From an uncultured Chromatiaceae bacterium (lineage in GTDB: Bacteria > Pseudomonadota > Gammaproteobacteria > Enterobacterales > Alteromonadaceae), in NCBI GenBank assembly GCA_946482615.1, contig CAMLSF010000031.1:1-28069 (forward strand): DNA of 28,069 nt, given 5' to 3'. Numbering within the stretch: the first letter of the stretch is position 1; each line of letters opens with the position of its first letter. Positions 12,260 through 19,523 of the stretch are shown here, one piece after another. Below the pieces are notes generated by a model, which had not been told where the DNA came from, did no database searches, and saw nothing but the letters and a program-made list of their open reading frames with translations. Position numbers and translations under genes: made by a program.

Positions 12260-12279
12260 CCATGAATCATCATGGTTTT
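12260..12279 (+). promoter_or_regulatory. Leader hairpin upstream of the PIN-PhoH gene
   Basis: CCATGA (12260-12265) and TCATGG (12270-12275) form a perfect 6-bp stem with loop ATCA, followed by TTTT, 11 bases before the AGGAG of the downstream gene. It could be a weak attenuator or simply a leader stem. It also encloses the alternative ATG at 12272. The rest of the 12025-12301 gap must hold promoters for both rapA and the PIN-PhoH gene; I found no convincing boxes. Confidence 0.3.
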
Positions 12280-12301
12280 GATTGTCGCTAAGGAGCTGCT
12301 T

Positions 12302-13693
12302 ATGGCGCGAAGAAGAGCTAAAGATAAAAAAATATACGTTCTGGACACCAATATTCTGCTACACGAACCTTTCGCCTTCTTAAACTTTCAGGAACACGAC
12401 GTTGTCATCCCGATGACAGTGCTCGAAGAATTAGACCATATCAAAGATAAACACAAAGATGTCAGCCGCGAAGCCCGTATTGCGATTCGGGCGCTGGAAG
12501 ATGTACTCAAAGACGCAACACCTGAACAAATGCTGCTGGGGGTGGCATTACCCAGCCATGCCGAAGAAAAAAATGCCGGTCATTTATTTATTGTCAACGA
12601 CCATCATATCAGCGACCAGATCCCAGGACTGCCTGGCGGAGAAAACGACCATTTAATTATCAATACCGCCTTGTTTTTACAAAGGGAAAAAGCGCCGACC
12701 AAAGTGATACTGGTCACCAAAGATATCAATATGCGGCTCAAGGCCAAAGGGGCCGGGCTGAAGCTGGTGGAAGATTACCGCACCGACCAGCTGATTGACG
12801 ATGTGCGGTTTTTATACAAAGGCTATTACAAGTTTTCCGGAGATTTCTGGTCTGTGGTGAAAGACTGCCGCACTCATAATGAAGGCCGTGAAACTTATCA
12901 TTTTGTGCCCCGTTCTGTGTTACCTAATGCTTATATCAATGAATACCTGATTGATGAAGCTGAAACTTTTGCCGGCCGGGTGCTGGAAATCAATGAGCAG
13001 GAAATCAAAATTCTCGATTTAGGTTTTGAACGTCTGATGCACAAACATGCCTGGGGTATTCATCCAAAAAATATTTATCAGGCCATGGCGCTCAATGCCT
13101 TATTGGACCCGGATATGGATTTAGTCATTCTGACCGGTCCTGCCGGCTGCGGTAAAACTCTGATCGCTTTGGCTGCTGCGCTGGAGCTGGTGATTGAAAA
13201 AGGCATGTACGACAAAGTGATAGTCACCCGCAATACGCCGGAAATTGCCGAATCTATAGGCTTTTTACCCGGTACTGAAGAAGAGAAAATGGCGCCATGG
13301 CTGGCGGCTATTACCGATTCGCTGGAAGTGCTGCATAAAACCGATGAACATCCTCATGCCAGCGTGCAATACATTATGGACAAGGCCAATATTCAGTTTA
13401 AGTCGGTCAACTTTATGCGCGGCCGCAGCATTCAGAATGCGATAGTGCTGCTGGATGAATGTCAGAACTTAAGTGCAGCTCAGTTAAAAACTATCATCAC
13501 CCGTTGTGGTGAAGGCACCAAGCTGATTTGTTCTGGTAACCTGTCGCAAATCGACAGCAACTACCTGACGGCTGTCACTTCGGGTTTAACTTACATAGTG
13601 GAGCGTTTTAAAAACTTTGAAGGTAGCACCACTATTAATCTGAATGGGGTAGTGCGTAGCAGATTGGCATCTTTTGCTGAGGCTAATTTATAA
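12302..13693 (+). CDS. PIN-domain and PhoH-domain ATPase (PhoH2-type)
   Basis: The product joins an N-terminal PIN ribonuclease domain to a C-terminal PhoH P-loop ATPase; PhoH2 proteins studied elsewhere act as RNA helicases and RNases. The PIN domain opens with YVLDTNILLHEP, the first acidic residue being D15, with E42/E43 and D45 further on. The PhoH part has Walker A GPAGCGKT at 279-286 and a Walker B LLDECQN with D385-E386. The start chosen is the ATG at 12302, with AGGAG six bases upstream, giving 463 residues. An in-frame ATG at 12272 has no binding site and lies inside a hairpin. Unlike mycobacterial phoAT-phoH2 there is no visible antitoxin gene in front. Confidence 0.92.
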   Translation: MARRRAKDKKIYVLDTNILLHEPFAFLNFQEHDVVIPMTVLEELDHIKDKHKDVSREARIAIRALEDVLKDATPEQMLLGVALPSHAEEKNAGHLFIVNDHHISDQIPGLPGGENDHLIINTALFLQREKAPTKVILVTKDINMRLKAKGAGLKLVEDYRTDQLIDDVRFLYKGYYKFSGDFWSVVKDCRTHNEGRETYHFVPRSVLPNAYINEYLIDEAETFAGRVLEINEQEIKILDLGFERLMHKHAWGIHPKNIYQAMALNALLDPDMDLVILTGPAGCGKTLIALAAALELVIEKGMYDKVIVTRNTPEIAESIGFLPGTEEEKMAPWLAAITDSLEVLHKTDEHPHASVQYIMDKANIQFKSVNFMRGRSIQNAIVLLDECQNLSAAQLKTIITRCGEGTKLICSGNLSQIDSNYLTAVTSGLTYIVERFKNFEGSTTINLNGVVRSRLASFAEANL

Positions 13694-13700
13694 AGGCAAA

Positions 13701-13728
13701 AAAAGCCCCGCAGCAGTGCGGGGCTTTT
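13701..13728. terminator. Bidirectional intrinsic terminator
   Basis: AAAAGCCCCGCA at 13701-13712 pairs fully with TGCGGGGCTTTT at 13717-13728 around loop GCAG: a 12-bp stem whose outer four pairs are A-T. It lies between two convergent genes, seven bases after the PIN-PhoH stop and five before the stop of the surface-protein gene, so it serves both. Confidence 0.95.
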
Positions 13729-13733
13729 ATCTG

Positions 13734-14402
13734 TTATGCGACTTTAAGTTTGCGTCTGGTCAGAGCGGCACCCACTAATCCAAGCAGACTGAACCAGCTC
13801 AGACTGCCACTGTCTTCTTCCACTATAATGACTTGTGGTTCGTCATAAGAAAAATCTTCCAGTGGAAGTTCTGCTAAAGCCGGTTCGTCAAAGCCGGAGA
13901 TTTCGGCCAGTAAATCGTTGTAATCGGCATCATAAATACGGATCACCAGATCATAATAAGCGGGTGGCAAGCTATGCAACAGCTCACTTTCTATCGCAAA
14001 CCAATCATCTGGACTGGTACCGTAAAGCGTAAAGACTGAGCTGGTGTGAATAATAACCTCAGGGGCCCCGGCCCGTTTTAGCGCAAAATGTGCGTACACA
14101 GGTACAGAACTGTAGTTGGTATCTGCATCAAAACGAACATACAAGCCATGATAAAAGCCATTATTGTTTAAATCTGACTCAAATGAGATATCAATGGTGT
14201 CGAACCAGACATTGTTTTCGACACTCTGGATCAAAGCGCCGCTGCTGCGAAGGGCTGTTTTAGGTTTAGCTGTTTTCGCGATTTCCGAAGGCAACTTAAA
14301 TGACTCTTTGGTGGATGCAATTTCTGCTGGCGCCGCCAGAGTTGCAACAGAAAAAACGCCAGAACTGACTACAAATAAACTGACCAACCAAAATTTACGC
14401 AT
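13734..14402 (-). CDS. Choice-of-anchor H-like surface protein with GlyGly-CTERM-type tail
   Basis: The 222-residue product has a signal peptide (MRKFWLVSLF onward, cleavage near TLAAP) and a beta-rich middle (DSDLNNNGFYHG-type segment, VRFDADTNY, SPDDWFAIESELL, YYDLVIRIYDAD). The C-terminal sorting signal has a small-residue motif SGSLSW, a hydrophobic stretch and a basic end RRKLK. That tail fits the GlyGly-CTERM class cut by rhombosortase in Shewanella, Vibrio and relatives, and the middle resembles choice-of-anchor H proteins. Both assignments come from motif recognition. I start at 14402 because AAGGAGG lies eight bases before this ATG; an upstream in-frame ATG at 14441 would put 13 polar residues ahead of the signal peptide. 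The role on the cell surface is unknown. Confidence 0.75.
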   Translation of the reverse strand: MRKFWLVSLFVVSSGVFSVATLAAPAEIASTKESFKLPSEIAKTAKPKTALRSSGALIQSVENNVWFDTIDISFESDLNNNGFYHGLYVRFDADTNYSSVPVYAHFALKRAGAPEVIIHTSSVFTLYGTSPDDWFAIESELLHSLPPAYYDLVIRIYDADYNDLLAEISGFDEPALAELPLEDFSYDEPQVIIVEEDSGSLSWFSLLGLVGAALTRRKLKVA

Positions 14403-14486
14403 ACACAGAGCCTCCTTAGCTTTGGTATCATTACAGGCCAATGGCCATGAATACTGGCTGAACTTATTTCTGAGTGAAGAATTATT

Positions 14487-15326
14487 TTGAAACTATCAAA
14501 AAAGCTCCAGATCACCACTCCACAACAGGCCATTGAGGCTTTGGTTGCCGCCGTACCACAGCTCAGCAAAGGCAGGTTGAAAGATGCGATGAATAAAGGG
14601 GCTGTGTTGTGGCGTCGCGGCAAGCAAAACAAAAGATTACGCCGTGCTCAGGCCGATTTGTTACCGGGAGATAGCCTGGAACTGAACTACGACGAGCAAT
14701 TATTGCAACGCAGCTGTGATCCTGCAGTTCTTATTCACGAAGCCCGTGGCTATAGCGTCTGGTTTAAACCTGCCGGCATGTTGTCTCAGGGTAATGAATG
14801 GGGGGATCATCTCTCTTTATTGCGATTTGCTGAATTGCACTGGCAAGGCAAACGTCAGGTATTTTTATTGCACAGGTTGGATCGTGAAGCCAGTGGTCTG
14901 GTGTTGATTGCTCACACTAAGCAGGCGTCAGCTGCTTTTAGTCTGATGTTGCAACAACATAAAATTGAGAAAGAATACCGTATTGAAGTCAAAGGCCAAT
15001 TGTCAGACGAGCTGATAGCAACAGCGGCCCTGAATTACCCTTTGGACGATAAAGCCTGCAGCACTGAATTTGAGCTGGAGTCATATTCAGAGCAAAGCCG
15101 CAGCAGTATAGTCCGGGTGAAGTTAATCACTGGCCGTAAACATCAGATCCGTCGTCACTTTGCGCAAGCGGGGCATCCTGTGATGGGCGATCCGGCTTAT
15201 GGGTCAGGCAATAAAAACGAACAGGGGTTGATGTTGCAGGCCGTCAAACTGAAGTTTATTTGCCCTTTCCGCAAAACCACTATGGAATTTGAACTGCCAG
15301 CAGATTTGTTACAGCTTCACAGATGA
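14487..15326 (+). CDS. RluA-family RNA pseudouridine synthase with S4-like N-terminus
   Basis: The 279-residue product has an N-terminal S4-like RNA-binding segment (about 10-70: SKGRLKDAMNKGAV, LLPGDSLELNY) and a catalytic domain with LLHRLDREASGLV (D132 the nucleophile) and TGRKHQIRRHF. The target uridine cannot be read from sequence, so I give no symbol. The start is unusual. The frame is closed upstream by TGA at 14475 and the only plausible initiators are TTG at 14487 or ATT codons just before it; the next ATG (14592) would delete part of the S4 segment. The end overlaps the convergent TPR gene by 10 bases. Confidence 0.85.
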   Translation: MKLSKKLQITTPQQAIEALVAAVPQLSKGRLKDAMNKGAVLWRRGKQNKRLRRAQADLLPGDSLELNYDEQLLQRSCDPAVLIHEARGYSVWFKPAGMLSQGNEWGDHLSLLRFAELHWQGKRQVFLLHRLDREASGLVLIAHTKQASAAFSLMLQQHKIEKEYRIEVKGQLSDELIATAALNYPLDDKACSTEFELESYSEQSRSSIVRVKLITGRKHQIRRHFAQAGHPVMGDPAYGSGNKNEQGLMLQAVKLKFICPFRKTTMEFELPADLLQLHR

Positions 15327-17296
15327 GCCAACTGGTGTTGTAATTTTGCGCTCAGCGAAACGCCGTTGGCCTGGATCTCTAACAAACCCAGACTAATGGC
15401 GTTAAATAAGTCCTGACGCAGTTGCTCCGCCTGCCAGGCGCAAGGCCTGTTCTGATGGCACTGATAATCCAGCTGCAATGCTCCCTGCAAACCCTGTTGC
15501 TCCGCCAGATACAAGCTGTACCAAACCAGCTCACGCAGCGCATCCAAATCCTGTTCACAAATACGCTCTGATAATAACGCATGCAAAGGCAGGATGGCGG
15601 AATGAACCTGATAGTCAGCAGGCAAGCTTTGCACGAGCTGATGTTGCTGTTGAGCAGCCTGTTGCTCTGAAGCACAGTACAACCAGAGCTCCTGATCCTG
15701 CTCAACCCAGAACAAAGCCTGATCCAACAGTGCTCTGAACGCCTTTAAATCGCCCCTGACCTGTTGTACGCCTTTCTCCAATAACGCTGGTGTTTGTGCT
15801 GGCATCATCATCAGAAGATGCCCTTGAGTTTTCGCTCTGTGATGATGCAACAATAACTCGGTAAAACTACGCCATTGTGGCATTTGCATAAAAGCGCCAG
15901 AACGGGCATTTTTCTGTTTGTTCAGCAGCAGAAGCAGCGCAAAGACGGCAAAAGCCAGTAACACCAGGCTAATCAACAACCATTGTTTCAGTTGAGTTTG
16001 TTGACTGAAATGCAACTCTTGCTGTTTTTCTTGTTGCAGCTGTAATTCAAGACTGCTTTGCAGATTGTCCAGTTGTATTTTGCTGGTGTCGTTCAGCTCT
16101 GCAACCTCCATTTGGTTGGCTGTTTTTTCCAACTGATAGGCTTGTTGCCATTGTTGCTCAAACGCCGCTAATTCTGCACTTAACGCTAAATGTTTACGTT
16201 TCAGATAGGCCGCCAGCTTGTCTGGTTCTGGTGCTGCCTCGTCCAGCATATTTTTGGCCGCACTATAGTTTTGTTTTTTGATAAATATGTTAGCCAGAAA
16301 CAAAGCGGTTTCCGCTTTGACCGATTGTGCTGAGAGCTGGCTGGCCAACTGATGAGCTTTGGTCAGCAACTGCTCGGATTGATCAAGATCGCCTTGCTCC
16401 AGAGCCAACTCAGATAAGCTGACATGGGCGGAGATCAGCATATAGGGATCTTCACTCTCTACCGCTAGTTTCATTGCTTTATTGTAGGTCGCTTTGGCGT
16501 TGTCCAATTGCTTTAAAACCAACTGACTGTCACCACTATTGATCAGCGCATTCACCCAGGCACTCAGGCTGTCTAATTGCTGGTACAGCCCGGCGGCCTG
16601 ATTAAAATGTTGTAGTGCCAGTTCGTGTTGTTCCAGCTTTTGATAGGCCATACCCAGACGCATGCTAATGGACGCTATGGCTTGCTGATCTTCCATTTCT
16701 ATCGCAAGCGGCAATGCTGATTTAAAATATTGATAGGCTTTACTCAGGTTATTGTTTTGCAGGTGCAAACGCCCGAGCATGATCATGGAATCCAACTGAC
16801 GCTGTTTATCTGCCGCTTGTGTGGCTAACCTCAGGCTTTCAGTGGCTGCTTTCATAGCAAGCTCTGCATTTCCCAACTGATTATAGGCCTGGGCAAAACT
16901 TTCCAGAATATCCATGCGCAGGCTGAGTATCTTTGTCGTATCCTGGTCCGGCAAAATGGCTTCCGCCAGTTTCAGTTTTTCGATGGCCATTGCTGTGTCG
17001 CGATAAAATACGCCATAGGTTAAAGCTTGCATCAACAAGATGCGGCCAGCGAGTTCGGTATCAGGTTCCAACGTCATGGCTTTATTGCTGAATTCCAGTG
17101 CAGCTTCTTTATTTTTCAGCACATAATGACCGTAAGCCAGCAAAAAATTGTCTTTGGCTGTGGTTGCAGGTTGTTTTAGCTGTGCGTCAAGTTGTCCTTG
17201 TGGATTCGCTTTGACTTGCTGCATCAATTGCGTCAAATCTGCTGCCTGCACAGAAAAAGTAACCAGCACTAAAAGAATGCCCAACATATGACGCAT
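15317..17296 (-). CDS. TPR-repeat membrane protein with unrecognised cytoplasmic domain
   Basis: The 659-residue product has a signal peptide (MRHMLGILLVLVTFSVQA), then about 350 residues of tetratricopeptide-like helical repeats in the periplasm. A Q/E/L-rich coiled coil comes next at about 380-435, then one membrane helix (about 438-459) and about 200 cytoplasmic residues. This layout is common in sensor proteins ending in GGDEF or histidine-kinase domains, but the C-terminal part (from MPQWRSFTELLLHHHRAK) has no signature of either. I start at the ATG at 17296, nine bases after GGAG; the longer frame from TTG at 17311 would contain that binding site. The 59-bp gap to the divergent kinase gene must hold both promoters. 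Confidence 0.75.
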   Translation of the reverse strand: MRHMLGILLVLVTFSVQAADLTQLMQQVKANPQGQLDAQLKQPATTAKDNFLLAYGHYVLKNKEAALEFSNKAMTLEPDTELAGRILLMQALTYGVFYRDTAMAIEKLKLAEAILPDQDTTKILSLRMDILESFAQAYNQLGNAELAMKAATESLRLATQAADKQRQLDSMIMLGRLHLQNNNLSKAYQYFKSALPLAIEMEDQQAIASISMRLGMAYQKLEQHELALQHFNQAAGLYQQLDSLSAWVNALINSGDSQLVLKQLDNAKATYNKAMKLAVESEDPYMLISAHVSLSELALEQGDLDQSEQLLTKAHQLASQLSAQSVKAETALFLANIFIKKQNYSAAKNMLDEAAPEPDKLAAYLKRKHLALSAELAAFEQQWQQAYQLEKTANQMEVAELNDTSKIQLDNLQSSLELQLQQEKQQELHFSQQTQLKQWLLISLVLLAFAVFALLLLLNKQKNARSGAFMQMPQWRSFTELLLHHHRAKTQGHLLMMMPAQTPALLEKGVQQVRGDLKAFRALLDQALFWVEQDQELWLYCASEQQAAQQQHQLVQSLPADYQVHSAILPLHALLSERICEQDLDALRELVWYSLYLAEQQGLQGALQLDYQCHQNRPCAWQAEQLRQDLFNAISLGLLEIQANGVSLSAKLQHQLAHL

Positions 17297-17355
17297 GCGG
17301 TAGTTCTCCAAAAAATAGACAACGCAGTGTAGCTGAAAGAAAATCAGACAGCCAG

Positions 17356-18225
17356 ATGAAAACGATGAGGTGTTTAGTGATTGATAATGAACATAATTTA
17401 TGGCTGAGACAGTGGCTTTTTTATAGCCTTAACTTACAAATTCAGCAGCAGGGGCTATGGCGCGAACAATTAATGCAGTTAAGCCAGCTTCAACCGTCAG
17501 TTGCCATCATTATTGGTGTCAGTGGATCTCAGGGCAGTGGAAAAAGTACGCTCTGCGCACGACTTCAGCAGTTGTGGTCTGAATTCGGTGTGCACTCTGA
17601 TGTGATTTCAATGGATGATTATTACCTTGAGGCTGAACTCAGAGCCGAACGTGCAGCTTTTTGGCATCCGCTTTTTGCTGAACGTGGGGTGCCGGGTACA
17701 CACGACACTGAGCTGTTGTTATCTCAGTTACAGGCTTTTCGCAGTGGCGAAGCTCAGCACTGGCGTCGTTATGATAAAGGCCGGGATTGTGCAGTATTCA
17801 GTCCGGAGCGCTCTGAGGCACGTATCCTGCTCGTTGAAGGCTGGTGTGTTGGATTAAAAGCACAGGCTGAAAGTGATCTGCTGCAACCGCTGAATCTGCT
17901 GGAACAGCAGCAAGATCCAGAAGGGATATGGCGGCATAAGGTGAACCAGCAACTTGCCGCAGACTATCAGAGCATTTGGCAGCAGTTGGATACTCTGGTC
18001 TGGTTGCGTGCGCCGGATTGGGAGGCAGTTTGCCGCTGGAGGCAGTGGCAGGAGAAGCCTTTACAGCAACAGAAACTTGGCAAAAGCCCGGCTGAACTTG
18101 AGCACTTTATGCTGTATTTCGAACGCCTGACAGGCGAAAGCTGGCGACAATTGCCGCAGAGTGCAGATTTTATATTGACTCTGGATCAGGAGCACAATTT
18201 TGTCAGCCTTACGCCAGACGCATAA
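17356..18225 (+). CDS. D-glycerate 3-kinase-like P-loop kinase
   Basis: The 289-residue product belongs to the phosphoribulokinase/uridine-kinase-like P-loop group and best resembles plant-type D-glycerate 3-kinase (GLYK), which makes 3-phosphoglycerate from glycerate. Visible motifs are Walker A GSQGSGKST at 57-65, VISMDDYYL near 84, the GLYK-type RGVPGTHD near 109, RYDKGRDC and VEGWCVG. Substrate is inferred from these motifs, and other small-molecule substrates remain possible. The ATG at 17356 has no clear ribosome-binding site; the ATG at 17365 is an alternative. Downstream, before the convergent globin gene, TTACGCCAGA is repeated (18209 and 18230) and a 6-bp hairpin sits at 18236-18251. 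Confidence 0.8.
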   Translation: MKTMRCLVIDNEHNLWLRQWLFYSLNLQIQQQGLWREQLMQLSQLQPSVAIIIGVSGSQGSGKSTLCARLQQLWSEFGVHSDVISMDDYYLEAELRAERAAFWHPLFAERGVPGTHDTELLLSQLQAFRSGEAQHWRRYDKGRDCAVFSPERSEARILLVEGWCVGLKAQAESDLLQPLNLLEQQQDPEGIWRHKVNQQLAADYQSIWQQLDTLVWLRAPDWEAVCRWRQWQEKPLQQQKLGKSPAELEHFMLYFERLTGESWRQLPQSADFILTLDQEHNFVSLTPDA

Positions 18226-18285
18226 CAAGTTACGCCAGAAACAACTTTCTGTGTCTGGCCACCAGCACAGCTGCCTTTGAAAGCA

Positions 18286-18702
18286 TCAGCGATACACGAC
18301 GTCTTTATACATAGGAGCCAACATTGCCAGAAACTCGTTCTGAGCTTCTATCGGGACCTGTTGCTGCTGCATAGCACTGATTACATGATTCACCAGCGCA
18401 TCAAAATGTGCCTGCGTGATTTGAAATCCTGTATGACTTTCCTGCATAGACACCCCAGTGTATTTGCATGGGCCACCAGAGAGTTCACAAAACTGTTCTA
18501 TCAGCAGACGACGAAATCTGGGGATATCGGTATCCGCGAAATGATGCACAATACTCTGGTCATGTTCGATACCATACAAAACACCATCGACAATTTTTTC
18601 AACTCCGGCTTCGCCACCTAAACGTTGATACAAAGTCGTTTCCGGACTTTGCTGGCATGCGGCCAACAGTAAGGCCGCTATCAGCAACAGATGCTTTACC
18701 AT
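18286..18702 (-). CDS. Group 1 truncated haemoglobin, lipoprotein
   Basis: The 138-residue product has a lipoprotein signal (LLLAAC, C16 lipidated) in front of a truncated globin. Globin features are LYQRLGGEAGVEKIVD at the start of the fold, the CD/E region with FCELSGGPCKYTG, and H90 in MQESHTGF at the place of the haem-binding proximal histidine of TrHbN (VHQGRGIT). These proteins bind O2 or NO; the lipobox would put this one in the periplasm, anchored to a membrane, which is unusual for a globin. The distal B10 tyrosine of TrHbN cannot be placed with confidence. Its start overlaps the end of the DUF3034 gene by seven bases, with GGAGG close upstream, so it is the last gene of a three-gene operon. 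Confidence 0.88.
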   Translation of the reverse strand: MVKHLLLIAALLLAACQQSPETTLYQRLGGEAGVEKIVDGVLYGIEHDQSIVHHFADTDIPRFRRLLIEQFCELSGGPCKYTGVSMQESHTGFQITQAHFDALVNHVISAMQQQQVPIEAQNEFLAMLAPMYKDVVYR

Positions 18703-19523
18703 GTCCCCTCCACTGATAAATAAAAGCCGGTTTGTTCTGTCAGGCCTGCAATATCGCCTAAGTCGACATAACCCAGCACCACAGAAGCATGTTTATTGAT
18801 AAACCAGGCGGCGAACAAATCGCGCCAGTGTTGTTCGTCGGCAAAGCCCAGTTGATTAGGTTTTTGCTTAAATTCAGCACCAAGTGCCAGGTTGTAATTG
18901 AGTAATAAAACGGCCGAGCTTTCAAGCATCAGCTTGCGTTCAACCCCGTCTCCATCAAAACCTAACAAACCGGTTTGATGGGCGTCTGTGGAGCGGATAG
19001 TGGCATTGAGTAGCAGATTACGCCCTGCGACCGCATCAAAAAACACTTTGCTGGCGGCCAGATACAGCTCATAGCCTGAATCGTCGCCAGCTCCGACAGC
19101 GGCAGGCAAGGCAAAATCACGGTTTTTCTTAAACTGAACGCCTATGCTGATTTGCGGCATGCTGGTGTATAAAAGTTCACCTGCGACTTTGTACTTGATC
19201 CCCAGAATGTCCTGACGCAACTCGCCGCCTATGCTATCCAGATCAAATGTTTGCCGGGCAAAAGACAGCTCCCACTGGTTATTAAAACTGACGCCGACAC
19301 CCGCACTGTCGAGGGTAAAATCATCCACTCCAACTCTGGCGGCAAAGGTATTGACCGCCCATTCGTCGCTGCTGGCGTAGCCGTTGATAGTGGCCCAGGG
19401 CACTATACCGCCGCCTGAATTCCCTTCGATATTTGTTGCGCCGCCTGTGGCTATAACCTTTGAGTTTGCCAGCAGACTGCCGCTGACCAGCAATAAACAC
19501 AAGCTACCCAGAATTCGTTTCAT
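18696..19523 (-). CDS. DUF3034 family outer-membrane beta-barrel-like protein
   Basis: The 275-residue product has a signal peptide (cleavage after LLAN, about residue 20). DUF3034 hallmarks follow: TGGATNIEGNSGGGIVPWA near the N-terminus, ELSFARQTFDLDS near residue 85, and PQISIGVQFKKNRDF near 124. Alternating hydrophobic strands ending in YLSVEGTW suggest an outer-membrane barrel. The family's function is unknown to me. Its ATG overlaps the stop of the GGDEF-EAL gene (ATGA), and the globin gene overlaps its own end. Confidence 0.85.
   Translation of the reverse strand: MKRILGSLCLLLVSGSLLANSKVIATGGATNIEGNSGGGIVPWATINGYASSDEWAVNTFAARVGVDDFTLDSAGVGVSFNNQWELSFARQTFDLDSIGGELRQDILGIKYKVAGELLYTSMPQISIGVQFKKNRDFALPAAVGAGDDSGYELYLAASKVFFDAVAGRNLLLNATIRSTDAHQTGLLGFDGDGVERKLMLESSAVLLLNYNLALGAEFKQKPNQLGFADEQHWRDLFAAWFINKHASVVLGYVDLGDIAGLTEQTGFYLSVEGTW

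Noticed and set aside
12272..12301. Ten-codon N-terminal extension of the PIN-PhoH protein
   Set aside because: No binding site before the ATG at 12272, which lies in a hairpin, while the ATG at 12302 has AGGAG six bases upstream.
12302..13693. PIN-PhoH gene as a toxin-antitoxin module like mycobacterial phoAT-phoH2
   Set aside because: No small overlapping antitoxin ORF precedes it; the upstream 277 bp lead only to divergent rapA.
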